A DNA stretch of 64,000 nt from CAVQBP01 sp963723205 (GCA_963723205.1 CAVRQC010000033.1:248001-312000), one strand, 5' to 3'; counted from the first letter of the stretch, positions 53,401 to 61,866 are shown. Translations and numbers: made by a program. Notes: generated by a model not told the origin, from the letters alone.

Positions 53401-53864
53401 CACTGCAAAACGCCGGTATTTATCAGTACGTCATCATTGGTTTCAGTTAATTCGACTTTTGTTTTTAACGAATCAATATCGGCTGCTTTTACAGGCATCA
53501 GATTGAAGGTCGTTCCTGCATTCGCATCAACTACTGTACTTACGCCCACCCATTTTAATGAACCATCGGGCCAATAAGCCAATGGCCATGATTGTACCGG
53601 CATAACCTGCCCCTGATCGTTTTTCAATAAAAATCCAGTTGAGGGAGCAATCTTTCCTTCCGGCAGCGGCACACCCCAACTCACTCCCGTAGACATTGCC
53701 GGTGGATTTCCTCCGAGCCATGATAACTTAATCGGATCGACATCTTGTGCAAAAATTGAATTCTGTACAATAACTAAAACGAATAACACCCATCCTAAAA
53801 CAATCGGCCGATTTCTTTTTCCATATCGAAAATGATATGGTGCTTTTTTTGTTTTTCTCTTCAT
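50469..53864 (-). CDS. PL26-type exo-rhamnogalacturonan lyase (PcRGLX/YetA-like) with DUF6250 lectin-like tail
   Basis: 1131 residues with a signal peptide ending S-I-F-A-Q. The PcRGLX/YetA-like architecture is an N-terminal RIFT barrel (V-S-W-G-V-P-L-P-E-G; W-P-L-A-Y-W-P-D-G-S-L-K-W), a central beta-sandwich (about 260-500) and an alpha/alpha toroid (about 510-900; W-Y-G-F-W-N-Y-G-D; W-D-N-T-E-L-M-P-P). A Gln/Asn-rich linker (about 905-935) leads to a concanavalin-like domain of DUF6250 type (L-L-Y-R-D-N-F-D-Q-G-L-K-N-W ... I-N-D-F-K-V-Y). It releases unsaturated disaccharides from RG-I ends. It heads the - strand block. Its first 45 or so codons are homologous at DNA level to the GH115 leader at 26320. 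Confidence 0.82.
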   Translation of the reverse strand: MKRKTKKAPYHFRYGKRNRPIVLGWVLFVLVIVQNSIFAQDVDPIKLSWLGGNPPAMSTGVSWGVPLPEGKIAPSTGFLLKNDQGQVMPVQSWPLAYWPDGSLKWVGVSTVVDANAGTTFNLMPVKAADIDSLKTKVELTETNDDVLINTGVLQCDIPKHGIQLIRFIKMDGKVISTGGRLVCILQNGPNREVGAQPVKEKFIGNINKVTIEQNGPVRAVVKIEGRHVLESGSRSWLPFIVRFYFYAGQQSIRMVHTIIYDGDQQKDFIRGLGLVFDVPLDEQLYNRHIRFSGDKDRLWDEPCEPLNGRRPLDFREDLYAKQLTGERIAERETFSKQQQFLIDQWASWNDFKLVQLNADGFRVRKRTNNKSTWIDAGYGKRSDGMAFIGDVSGGLAVCVRNFWQSFPSELEICDVKKDTARLKAWLWSPDAGEMDMRHYDTLAWGHNLIASYEDVQPGFSTATGVGRTSEITLYISNKVPSYNTLRKISQQGNQPALLITSPEYIHSIPVFGVWSLPDYSTKGKRWIEDQLDKAFKYYHLEVEQRYWYGFWNYGDIRHSYDRDRHTWKYDMGGFAWDNTELMPPMWLWYSYLRTGNEDVFRMAEAMTRHSEEVDVYHLGRFKGLGSRHNVIHWGGGAKEVRISQAALGRFYYYLTTDERTGDLMHAVADASNKAIGKIDPLRLILKKSKYPTHIRVGPDWFALVGDWMTEWERTGDTSYRDRIMVGVNSFYKMPYGFFSGKEAAFGYNPETYKVFQLGKDDIGYSHLSVLMGGPEVAFELTPLLHNKKWDKLWLQFCKLYGGPKKEVEKEFGRDIELGIPGSWYARLPAYYAKVTGDTAYAKRAWDEFLNSRPRYYHTDFTMKKFNGIQSLQPIYEVGGVSTNNTAQWCLNAIELLQLVGDQLPENNPQFQNAANNQSNEGGSINQHQKSKLLYRDNFDQGLKNWVVETPSSPYSKVETKSGKLIIDVDHGATVWFNKRLSGNILIEYKRKVIMNNGHNDRLSDLNQFWMATDPRMENVFTRSGTFSEYDSLLLYYAGIGGNINTTTRFRKYLGDGERKLLIDLQDKQHLLQPNKTYFIQIIVYNGTTKVFVDGEQYFSFTDDEPLTEGYFGFRTVKSHQEINDFKVYSLK

Positions 53865-54256
53865 AAATATCTGCCCTACCTATTTTAAAGTCTCTTAAAA
53901 AAAATCGCATCAAAGTGAGCTAACAATAAAAATCAATTTTGCCCTCTCAATTATACTTTAAAGTTTTATAGAATTTTTATGTGTAGATTTAAATTAGAGA
54001 AGAATAGTCGCCTTCATTTTTTAAGTACTATTTCAAATTATATTTAATGAAAGTAATTTACAATAAAATTCTTAAAAAAGTAGAAAATTTCTAAAGTTCT
54101 TCTCTTATAAGTAAATGGTCGTAAGAATAAAGTAAATAAAATCTGTAAGTTACAAAATGAATTTCTATGCGAAATTTCCTTTGAAGACGAGCAAAATTCC
54201 TATTCTGTAGTTATTAGTTCGAAAATCCGGATGAACATCATTGACGTATCAACTTC
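53865..54256. promoter_or_regulatory. Divergent intergenic region, no recognised site
   Basis: 392 AT-rich bases lie between the divergent PL26 and DUF6144-like genes. They must contain the promoter for the - strand pectin block. I see no copy of the LacI-like 14-mer found at 6437 and no clear hairpin. Confidence 0.4.
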
Positions 54257-54613
54257 ATGCAAAACCGGTGCAGGGGTCTGCTTTATATTTTGAATAACAC
54301 ATTAGATGATGAAACATTTATCAAAGCTTTGCATCAACTCGGCTCTAAATGCGGCGAGGACTTTGCAAAGAAATATAAAAACGATCCTGAAGGATTCTTT
54401 ACATTTATTAAAAGTCTTTGGGCCGAGTCGGTTGATTATGATAATCAAAAAGGCACAATCGTTGTAAACAAACTGGTCAGAAAAGATTGTAGCTGCCCCT
54501 TTATCCCGAAGAAAGACGCCCCTGCTATTTTATGTAACTGCTCATTGGGAACTAAAAAGAAGATTTATGAGAGTTTATTCGGCCGGCCAGTCAGCGTCAA
54601 ATTGAATAAGTGA
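54257..54613 (+). CDS. Small Cys-rich DUF6144-like protein, probably N-truncated
   Basis: 118 residues with no signal peptide. The C-terminal half has K-D-C-S-C-P-F and L-C-N-C-S-L-G-T-K-K-K-I-Y-E-S-L-F-G-R-P-V, a pair of C-x-C motifs before an F-G-x-P-V-x-V ending as in DUF6144-type proteins, where the cysteines probably bind metal. Family members as I recall them are longer at the N-terminus. The frame is closed by a TGA five codons before the ATG, and no ribosome-binding site is clear, so the 5' part may be lost. The function is unknown. It has no evident link to pectin use. Confidence 0.5.
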   Translation: MQNRCRGLLYILNNTLDDETFIKALHQLGSKCGEDFAKKYKNDPEGFFTFIKSLWAESVDYDNQKGTIVVNKLVRKDCSCPFIPKKDAPAILCNCSLGTKKKIYESLFGRPVSVKLNK

Positions 54614-54721
54614 TATGAATGGCATATAAAGTCAGAGGCAGGATTAAATAGTTCTTTTAGTTACTGTGACTTCTTAAACGGCAGTTAATGAATTGAATTA
54701 TCCAACTTACATGCAGGAAAT

Positions 54722-55642
54722 ATGAAAAAAATATTGTTGTTATTACTAATTAGTTTTACCTTAACTATCCCGGGTATTTGTCAGCAAGATGGATTCATCA
54801 AAACAAATGACGGTGTAATTCATTATATAAAGTATGGAAGCGGAGAACCTTTACTTATTATTAACGGGGGTCCCGGTTTAGATTGCAAAGGTTTTAACGC
54901 GCTCGCAAAATTGCTCTCCGATAAATACATGACAATTCTGTATGACCAGCGCGGTACAGGAAAATCCAAACTAAAGGAAGTTGACAGTACCAATGTTACC
55001 ATGCAGTTAATGGCTAATGATATAGAAACGATTCGCAAATATTTTAAAGTCGACAAATGGATTGTGCTTGGACATTCCTTTGGCGGATGGATGGCTGAAT
55101 ATTATGCTTCGTATTATCCCGAATCAATCAAAGCAATGATCCTGTCAAGTACAGGCGGCATTGATTTAAGTATATTGAGTTATTTCGGTGCAAATCTTCA
55201 AATGCATTTAAGTCAAGCCGAACGTGATTCATTAAAATATTGGGATAATAAAGTTAAGCAAGGTGATACCACATATACAGCAAGATACAATAAAGGGAAA
55301 TACCTGGCATCGGCATATTTGTATAATAAAAAATATATACCGCAACTGGCAAAAAGATTAGCATTCGGAGGCAATCCTCAAATTACCAGCTTGGTCTATA
55401 AAGATTTATTTAAAATAAAATTTGATTGTAAAAAAACACTAAATAATTTTACTAAACCAGTATTAATTATACAAGGTAGACAAGACATAACCGGTGATGG
55501 AATTGCATATGAAGCTCATAAAGTATTAAAAAACTCGACTATTGTTTTCATAAACAAAAGTAGTCATTACAGTTGGTGGGAACAGAGTAAACAATATAAA
55601 TCGGAAGTAAAAAAGTTTCTTGCATCTGTTAAGGGAAATTAA
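54722..55642 (+). CDS. Exported alpha/beta hydrolase, proline-iminopeptidase-like
   Basis: 306 residues, with AGGA before the ATG and a signal peptide ending G-I-C-Q. Features are G-G-P-G (49-52) in the oxyanion loop, Y-D-Q-R-G-T-G-K-S, the elbow G-H-S-F-G-G with nucleophile Ser119, V-L-I-I-Q-G-R-Q-D with the acid Asp, and S-S-H-Y-S-W-W with the His. G-G-P-G and D-Q-R-G-x-G-x-S are typical of the S33 prolyl aminopeptidase group. The product is probably a periplasmic peptidase or esterase. It precedes another exported hydrolase by 62 bases. Confidence 0.82.
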   Translation: MKKILLLLLISFTLTIPGICQQDGFIKTNDGVIHYIKYGSGEPLLIINGGPGLDCKGFNALAKLLSDKYMTILYDQRGTGKSKLKEVDSTNVTMQLMANDIETIRKYFKVDKWIVLGHSFGGWMAEYYASYYPESIKAMILSSTGGIDLSILSYFGANLQMHLSQAERDSLKYWDNKVKQGDTTYTARYNKGKYLASAYLYNKKYIPQLAKRLAFGGNPQITSLVYKDLFKIKFDCKKTLNNFTKPVLIIQGRQDITGDGIAYEAHKVLKNSTIVFINKSSHYSWWEQSKQYKSEVKKFLASVKGN

Positions 55643-55704
55643 GAATAATAAATAATTACTAATTGATACAATTAAAAATTTACTAACCACAGACCTTAAA
55701 TCAT

Positions 55705-56568
55705 ATGAAAAAGTTAGCTATTACTATTTGCTTATTAGTTTACAGTTTTAGTTTATGTTTTTCACAGGTTACTAAACACAATTTGAAAATCACGTATATT
55801 TCAAACGAAGGTTTCTTATTAACCTCGACCAATCATAAGATATTAATTGACGGATTGTACAGCAAAGGATACGGAATATTTTCAGTCCCCCCAAAAGAAG
55901 TCACAGATAAAATTATGAATGCGGAAGCTCCCTTCGATAATATCGAAATGCTTATGCTGACTCATTATCATAAAGATCATTGCGACCCGGTATTGAACAA
56001 TCAATATCTTTCAAAGTATAAAAATGTTCGATTCGTAACCACAAAACAGTCTGTAGTTTTTATTGACGGTAATTGTTTCGGCTTTATCGGCAAAAAGAAA
56101 CAGTTCGATATTATAACACGGGCGCTCAATCAAAGTGTATCTAAAATAGTAGATAATGTTCCCATAAATGCATTCGGACTTAAACATTTATCTTTTTACA
56201 ACAAGGATAGTGTTAATTTGGAAGAAACTATATTTAAAGTCAGTTTCCTGTTTGAAATTGATGGTATAAAAATATTTCATTCAGGCGATACTGAAATGGA
56301 TGCGTTCCAGGATTATTTAAAGGAGCATGAATGGACTGATTCGGTAGATGTAGCGTTTTTATACAAAGGTCTTTTTAAATCCGGAGAAAAGGGATTAGAC
56401 TATATCTTAAACTTACTGCATCCTAAATATATAGTTATAATGCATGTTCAATTGAATGAAGCCGGGGCATGGGTTGATAAAGTTGATAAATTAAAAACCA
56501 GGTTTCCCAATATTATATATTTCAGGAATCCCATGGATTCAATAACTATTTCAATAGATAAGAATTGA
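55705..56568 (+). CDS. Exported MBL-fold metallo-hydrolase
   Basis: 287 residues with a signal peptide ending L-C-F-S-Q. The metallo-beta-lactamase motif T-H-Y-H-K-D-H-C gives His87, His89, Asp91 and His92; a further metal Asp lies in F-H-S-G-D-T-E, and I-V-I-M-H-V supplies the late His. The fold looks like the UlaG/N-acyl-PE hydrolase-like branch (Y-I-S-N-E-G-F-L-L-T; I-L-I-D-G-L), not a true beta-lactamase. The substrate is unknown. It lies downstream of the alpha/beta hydrolase and is followed by a degraded GH2 gene. Confidence 0.82.
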   Translation: MKKLAITICLLVYSFSLCFSQVTKHNLKITYISNEGFLLTSTNHKILIDGLYSKGYGIFSVPPKEVTDKIMNAEAPFDNIEMLMLTHYHKDHCDPVLNNQYLSKYKNVRFVTTKQSVVFIDGNCFGFIGKKKQFDIITRALNQSVSKIVDNVPINAFGLKHLSFYNKDSVNLEETIFKVSFLFEIDGIKIFHSGDTEMDAFQDYLKEHEWTDSVDVAFLYKGLFKSGEKGLDYILNLLHPKYIVIMHVQLNEAGAWVDKVDKLKTRFPNIIYFRNPMDSITISIDKN

Positions 56569-56612
56569 AAATACGCCGGCCATATTTACAATAAACTATA
56601 CCTTTGTAGATA

Positions 56613-57196
56613 ATGAATACTTCGGTAGAGACATGCAGGATTTCCGCTGATTTTTATGATTTGTATGTCGGGAAATTTGACTCCGACTTTGAATTTTATA
56701 CTTCATATTGCAACAAATCAGACAGGATAATAAAGGATCCTTTTGACTCACAAGCCGCTGGAGGTAAATGCTCAGGGTTTACAACCGGGGGAATTGGTTA
56801 GTATAGAAAGCATTTCAATCTTCCGCAAGCAGACTCCGACAAAATTGTTTATATCAACTTCGACGGGATTTACATGAATCCCGATATCTGGAGAAATGGA
56901 ATTCATGTTTAAATCAGCTCTACGGATATAGTGATTTCCGGATAAAGAAGGAAATCTTGTTCATATGTAGCGAATCTTGTGAAATTTGAAATCAAAGGAG
57001 AAGGTCAGCTTGCTGCCGTGGGAAATGGTAACCCAACAAGTATAGAAAGTTTTCAGAAACCTTTCTTAATTAGAAATGCATATGAAGGAAAATGATTATT
57101 AGTAGTAAAATCAACTGATAAAGCAGGCAATATATTTATAAAAGCAGAAAGCAAGGGATTAAAAATAGGCAGGCTGCAAATATCAACTAAAAAATA
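56613..57196 (+). pseudogene. Decayed GH2 beta-galactosidase-type gene with large internal deletion
   Basis: The N-terminal jelly-roll text D-P-F-D-S-Q-A-A-G-G ... T-T-G-G-I-G runs to a TAG at 56799 where family members have Trp. It resumes in frame with Y-R-K-H-F-N-L-P ... Y-I-N-F-D-G-I-Y-M-N-P-D-I-W-R-N-G up to a TAA near 56911. After that only the C-terminal domain is left: F-E-I-K-G-E-G-Q-L-A-A-V-G-N-G-N-P-T, with another stop (TGA) near 57092, ending S-T-K-K-stop at 57196. The whole barrel between them is missing. All parts stay in one frame, so loss was by internal deletion plus nonsense changes. The opening stretch 56613-56730 is less certain. Confidence 0.85.
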
Positions 57197-57442
57197 AATA
57201 CCGATAGCGCATATAGCTCTAATAGAAAGATAAATAATATAATTTAATTTTCACTACTGAACAAGCAGTCAGAATCAATGCTGGTAAAGAAATACGGTGT
57301 CAACGCAATATCCGGGGAACATTGGTTTCCTTTTACTCGAAAATAGTATTAATGATTTGCAATGACCAATAACTAAAACTCAATGGAAGAGGTCTCTATA
57401 TATTACTATTTCCTAATAGATAATTTAATTGTATGAAAATTG
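57197..57442. other. Junction between convergent units, no gene
   Basis: AT-rich DNA. One frame (about 57279-57345) reads L-V-K-K-Y-G-V-N-A-I-S-G-E-H-W-F-P-F-T-R and may be another protein fragment, but no family was recognised. No terminator hairpin was seen. Confidence 0.4.
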
Positions 57443-58681
57443 TTAATTATATAGCAGATACTTAGAACGTATTTTTTTAAATATATTCAAATCTTCTTTC
57501 CATGAAGAAATTATTTCTCCGGGAGATTTCCCTTCATCCAGCATCAACCGGACTTTAGGTGTTCCGCAGAGCCTGTCAAAGGTTTTTTCTCTCCATTTAA
57601 AATTTTCCGGACAATTCTTTTTTATCTCCCAAAGTAAATAAAGTGCAGATTCTACCGGTTTGAAAATATTTCTATCGGTTACTTTGATATAAACATCATT
57701 ACATTTTTGATTAAAATATTTTGGCTGAGCAGCATTATTTGGAGTTTTCACCGGTGTAATTTGTATAGGTTCGAATTTAACGCCTTCAAGGTTATAATGA
57801 TTCAAATCCTTTGCAGCTTCCACAGCGTTTAACCATGGAGCCCCGATATATTCAAAAGGCTTATCCGTACCGCGTCCTTCAGAAACATTAGTCCCCTCAA
57901 AAATGCAGGTACCAGGGTAGACAATCGCTGTTGATAAACTAGTCATATTAGGAGAGGGCTTAATCCACTTTAATCCTGTTTGATCATACCATAAATTCCG
58001 GGTCCAGCCTTCCATTTTTGCAACAATTAAATTGCATTTTTTCCCGTTGTGAAGCCATCCTTCCTGGTTATACATTAAGGCTAATTCACCTATTGTCATC
58101 CCGTACGCAGCTGGAATAGGAGCGTAAGCTACAAACGATTCCATCGAATCTAATGCAACCGGACCATCTACATATTCCCCCCTGATAGGATTTGGCCGGT
58201 CCAAGACTATAATTGGAATACCTTTTTCTGACGCTGCTTCCATGGCAAGACCAAGAGTAGAAATAAAAGTATAGAATCTGGCTCCTACATCCTGAATGTC
58301 AAAGATTAATACATCAATATTTTTCATCATAGCAGAGGTTGGTTTATATGTTTTACCATAAAGGGAATAAACCGGGATGCCGGTTATAGGGTCAATAGAA
58401 TTTTTAACTGCACCGGTAGTATCTGCTCTAATCCCATGTTCAGGTCCAAACAATGCCGCAATTTTTACTTCTTTGTTTTCATACAAAGCATCAACAAGGT
58501 GTCTGCCGTCTGATAGTAAAGCGGTAGGATTAGTTATTACACCTATATTTTTCCCTTTGATATATTTGAAATACTTAGTGAAAAGTAAATCAGCCCCGGT
58601 TTTCACTTTCGGATTATTTTCTGAAGGGAAAATATTTACAGCAAATAAAATAATTACTATTAAAATTAATGCTTTTTTCAT
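57443..58681 (-). CDS. namZ: DUF1343/GH171 exo-beta-N-acetylmuramidase (NamZ-like), exported
   Basis: 412 residues with a signal peptide ending N-I-F-P-S. The DUF1343 signature is F-G-P-E-H-G-I-R-A-D with Glu81, then P-V-Y-S-L-Y-G-K-T, V-L-I-F-D-I-Q-D-V-G-A-R-F-Y-T, L-D-R-P-N-P-I-R-G and G-R-G-T-D-K-P-F. NamZ-type enzymes release terminal N-acetylmuramic acid from peptidoglycan fragments. It is the last gene of a - strand cluster with a sodium:solute symporter, a D-Ala-D-Ala dipeptidase and a second, broken NamZ domain fused to an amidase, supporting a role in muropeptide recycling. Confidence 0.85.
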   Translation of the reverse strand: MKKALILIVIILFAVNIFPSENNPKVKTGADLLFTKYFKYIKGKNIGVITNPTALLSDGRHLVDALYENKEVKIAALFGPEHGIRADTTGAVKNSIDPITGIPVYSLYGKTYKPTSAMMKNIDVLIFDIQDVGARFYTFISTLGLAMEAASEKGIPIIVLDRPNPIRGEYVDGPVALDSMESFVAYAPIPAAYGMTIGELALMYNQEGWLHNGKKCNLIVAKMEGWTRNLWYDQTGLKWIKPSPNMTSLSTAIVYPGTCIFEGTNVSEGRGTDKPFEYIGAPWLNAVEAAKDLNHYNLEGVKFEPIQITPVKTPNNAAQPKYFNQKCNDVYIKVTDRNIFKPVESALYLLWEIKKNCPENFKWREKTFDRLCGTPKVRLMLDEGKSPGEIISSWKEDLNIFKKIRSKYLLYN

Positions 58682-58713
58682 AATATTGATTATTTACATT
58701 ACAACAAGATATA

Positions 58714-60177
58714 TTATATATTATCTTCTTTTGAAAGAAGTGTTAATAATTTTGCAACCAGTAACGCAGCCAGGACACCAACTAGTGTGAACCAGGTCCA
58801 GGCAACTAATTTTAATGATATAACCGTAATCATAATAAATATTCCGGCAACGAATCCTGCCAGTGCATCTTCCTGTTTAGCCTTCTTAATAAAAATACCG
58901 ATTAAAAAAGTTCCCAGCAATCCGCCGTATGTAAAGGATGCAATGCTCAAGGCAATTTCCACAACCGACCGGGGTGAAGTCATGAAAAAGAATGCAGACA
59001 AAGTTAGGAGTGCCGCCCAAATTATAGTAAATATTCTTGAAACTTTAAGCTGTTTTTTCTCGTCATTTGATTTTCCGAAGAACGGGATGTAAATATCCAT
59101 CATAGTTGACGAAGAAAGTGAACTTATTGATCCGGCAAGAGTAGATAAAGCGGCAGCAAATAACCCGGCTATTATAACTCCGGTCAGCCCGGTGGGTAAA
59201 ACATCAATAATGAATTTGGGAAATACTTCGTCCGGCTTTGTAATTCCAATTTTTGCAAAATCCAGGGTACCGAAATATGCATAAAGCATGACTCCTACCA
59301 TAAGAAAAACAGCAAATTGAATTATTACAATTATACCGCTTCCAATAACTGCCTTTTTACTTTCTTTAAGATCTTTAGTTGTCAATAATCTTTGGACTAT
59401 CAGCTGATCGGTTCCATGTGAAGCCATTGACAGGAAAGCGCCTCCGACAATTCCTCCTATCAATGTATAGGGCTGAGAAAAGAATCCTGCAAATCCGTTA
59501 TCGAAGCCTAAATTGAATATTTGAAATTTGTTGCCGGCGGAAGCTGCATTGACTACAGAACTCCACCCCCCGGGTAAAATATGTATTAAATAAATCGCAG
59601 CTATTACAGCACCGCCTAAATAAATAAACATTTGAATTACATCAACCCATATTACTCCTTTAACACCACCGGTATAAGTATATATTAAAGCTACGCAGGC
59701 AATAATTACGATTGCTGTTGCCTCATTCATGCTAATCATTAAGTAAAGAGGTATTGCAGTTGCAGCTAATCTCACTCCGTCTGCCGCAGTCCTGGTAAAT
59801 AAAAACACTATTGATGCAAAAGAACGGGTCTTTCCTCCAAACCGTGTTTCCAAATATGTGTATGCTGTCTTTAATTCGCCTTTATAATATGCGGGCAAAA
59901 AAACAGTTGCCACAACTATTCTACCCAGAAGATAACCAAAAGTAACCTGTAAGAAGTTAAGATTTGCAATATAAGCAAGACCGGGAATCGAAATAAAAGT
60001 TAAGGTGCTTGTTTCGGCGGCTACTATTGAAAAACAGACTGCCCACCACGGAACCTTTTTTGAACCTAAAAAATAATCTTTTACAGATTTCTGTTTTCCC
60101 CCGGAAATAATTCCAAATACAGCAATACCAATCAGGTAAGCAGCAATAATTATATAATCAAGAGTGTGGCCTTTCAA
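58714..60177 (-). CDS. Sodium:solute symporter (SSS family)
   Basis: 487 residues from a TTG with AAAGG-type purines about ten bases upstream. About 13 membrane helices are seen. SSS features include the N-terminal D-Y-I-I-I-A-A-Y, D-Y-F-L-G-S-K-K-V-P-W-W, A-E-T-S-T-L-T-F-I-S and the G-R-x-x-V-A-T-V-F-L-P helix; further on, A-A-L-S-T-L-A-G-S-I-S-S-L-S-S-S contains sodium-site serines. It ends 32 bases before namZ. In Bacteroidota such symporters beside namZ are thought to take up N-acetylmuramic acid or similar amino sugars (inference). Confidence 0.88.
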   Translation of the reverse strand: MKGHTLDYIIIAAYLIGIAVFGIISGGKQKSVKDYFLGSKKVPWWAVCFSIVAAETSTLTFISIPGLAYIANLNFLQVTFGYLLGRIVVATVFLPAYYKGELKTAYTYLETRFGGKTRSFASIVFLFTRTAADGVRLAATAIPLYLMISMNEATAIVIIACVALIYTYTGGVKGVIWVDVIQMFIYLGGAVIAAIYLIHILPGGWSSVVNAASAGNKFQIFNLGFDNGFAGFFSQPYTLIGGIVGGAFLSMASHGTDQLIVQRLLTTKDLKESKKAVIGSGIIVIIQFAVFLMVGVMLYAYFGTLDFAKIGITKPDEVFPKFIIDVLPTGLTGVIIAGLFAAALSTLAGSISSLSSSTMMDIYIPFFGKSNDEKKQLKVSRIFTIIWAALLTLSAFFFMTSPRSVVEIALSIASFTYGGLLGTFLIGIFIKKAKQEDALAGFVAGIFIMITVISLKLVAWTWFTLVGVLAALLVAKLLTLLSKEDNI

Positions 60178-60323
60178 AAAATTCTCTACCTTTTAGTAAA
60201 AAAATAATATATGGTTTACCTTTTTAATTAACAATTCTTCTTATAAATAGAAGCGTCAGGGCAAGTAAATAATTTTAATTGAGTTTATTTTTATATTCAA
60301 CTTTTCAAATAATTCAATAATTT

Positions 60324-60962
60324 TTATTTAATGTCTTCAAATGAAATATTCTCGATACGATAAGATTTCCAATCCTTATAATCGAAATGCCACCACTCAA
60401 CATTCAATACCTTAAATCCATTATCTTCCATTTTAATCCTGAGCAGATCTCTTAATTCCCTCTGCTTTTCTGTACCGCCTTTATAATCAGCATATGATCT
60501 TTCACTCATTTCGTCATATTCACTCGGCATTTCAACTTCTTTCCCGGAAGCAATTTCATATAAACTTAAATCAACGGCACATCCTCTGTTATGTCTTGAA
60601 CCAAATTTGGGATTAGCCACAAAATCTTTTTTATCATCAGGGGTCACATCCCAGAATGTCTTAGTAACACTCCATGGCCGGTAGCCGTCAAATAAAACAA
60701 GAGCATAACCGTATGGTTTTAATTCCCTGTTCACTTTTACTAACGCTTCAGCAGCAGGCCGCTGCAGAAACGCCCTGGCTTCTTTATAAACAGGTCTGCC
60801 CAGGAAGTTATTATTGGTCGCATATCTTATGTCCAGATGAAAAGTTGTATCAAGCTTAATCAATTCAACTAAATCCGGTTCTTTAAAAGTACCTGTTTCA
60901 TGCGGCGGTTCTTCTTTACAGCTGCTTAGGAATAAAAATAAAGCTGCTGTAAAAATCCACAA
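60324..60962 (-). CDS. D-alanyl-D-alanine dipeptidase (VanX/DdpX, M15D), lipoprotein
   Basis: 212 residues from a TTG; no ATG exists before the lipoprotein signal F-L-S-S-C. All VanX-type catalytic positions are present with the right spacing: Arg95 in G-Y-R-P-W, His124 and Asp131 in S-R-H-N-R-G-C-A-V-D, and Glu189 and His192 in E-W-W-H-F. It cleaves D-Ala-D-Ala in the periplasm. As part of the NamZ cluster it is more likely to salvage dipeptide than to give vancomycin resistance; no VanH/VanA partner is present. Confidence 0.92.
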   Translation of the reverse strand: MWIFTAALFLFLSSCKEEPPHETGTFKEPDLVELIKLDTTFHLDIRYATNNNFLGRPVYKEARAFLQRPAAEALVKVNRELKPYGYALVLFDGYRPWSVTKTFWDVTPDDKKDFVANPKFGSRHNRGCAVDLSLYEIASGKEVEMPSEYDEMSERSYADYKGGTEKQRELRDLLRIKMEDNGFKVLNVEWWHFDYKDWKSYRIENISFEDIK

Positions 60963-61095
60963 ATTAATTATTTTTAACTAAATAACTTTTCATATCCGGA
61001 TATTTTTTTATTACTTATTTCAGAATTTGAATTTAATGAAAATATATGTTTAAACCCCCTCATCATCAGGAATTGTAAATTATTATAGAATTTAA

Positions 61096-61866
61096 TTATG
61101 GAAGCACCCAACGGTATTTAAGTTTATTATATTCCTCCTGAGGGAGCTGGACTAAAACCGGAGATGAATTAATATTCAGCCAGTGTAATATTTTAACCAG
61201 ATTTTCCTCTTTCATTGCCGAGCACCCTGCTGTTGGTATACTATCATTTTCCCAAATATGTAGAAATATACATGAGCCGTTTCCTTTTATTCTGGGCATA
61301 CTATTATTTTCAACAAATATGCCCCACTCATATTCATTATCACTTAATTTCATGATTTCCGAACTTATCCAGTCTTTTTCTTTAACCATTCTATCGTTGA
61401 TAATAGTATTATAATAAATTGAATTTGTATCATCGACACATTCAACGCAGGAGTCAACCTGTATGTAGGGCATATTCAACCATTTAACATCGTCTGATGA
61501 TTCATACCCAAAAATTTTACTTAAACGAAATACACCGGCCGGAGATTTACCGTCACCTTCATGCTTAACGGGTCCATCATCTATGGCACTTCCATGAAGC
61601 CCGGTTCCCCAGGCTAACCCGTTTCGGCCTATGGATACAGGAAAAGCATTACCGGTTTGTTCCCAATTTTCACCGAGTTTATTTCTTTCATACATGAACA
61701 GGACTCCGGTAGAATCCTCCCAATCTTTAGTTAGAATTAATATCATTTGAGTTGAAGTGGCCGGGGGGGGTATGCCGATAGAAATTGAATCAGGATTTAA
61801 AGCATATACATTAGAAATGAAAATTATTAAGAATAATTGCAAAAGATATAGTATTTGTTTTCTCAT
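61096..61866 (-). CDS. L,D-transpeptidase-like (YkuD-type) exported protein
   Basis: 256 residues with a signal peptide ending V-Y-A. The catalytic region reads F-L-H-I-W ... P-T-A-G-C-S-A-M, matching the H-x(n)-G-C motif with nucleophile Cys of YkuD-like L,D-transpeptidases. Upstream, G-L-H-G-S and K-S-P-A-G-V-F-R-L are also typical. Family enzymes form or exchange peptide bonds on peptidoglycan, and this subgroup may act as an L,D-carboxypeptidase-like hydrolase. Its place in the muropeptide cluster fits. Reaction direction is not readable. Confidence 0.78.
   Translation of the reverse strand: MRKQILYLLQLFLIIFISNVYALNPDSISIGIPPPATSTQMILILTKDWEDSTGVLFMYERNKLGENWEQTGNAFPVSIGRNGLAWGTGLHGSAIDDGPVKHEGDGKSPAGVFRLSKIFGYESSDDVKWLNMPYIQVDSCVECVDDTNSIYYNTIINDRMVKEKDWISSEIMKLSDNEYEWGIFVENNSMPRIKGNGSCIFLHIWENDSIPTAGCSAMKEENLVKILHWLNINSSPVLVQLPQEEYNKLKYRWVLP

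Noticed and set aside
1..53864. Interpretation as an ulvan or other sulfated algal polysaccharide locus because of the sulfatase, GH105 and rhamnosidase genes
   Set aside because: Only one sulfatase and no recognised ulvan lyase; PL9, PL11, PL26, GH28 and PL22 point to pectin/RG-I.
60324..60962. Vancomycin-resistance vanX
   Set aside because: No vanH/vanA/vanRS partners; the context is peptidoglycan salvage.
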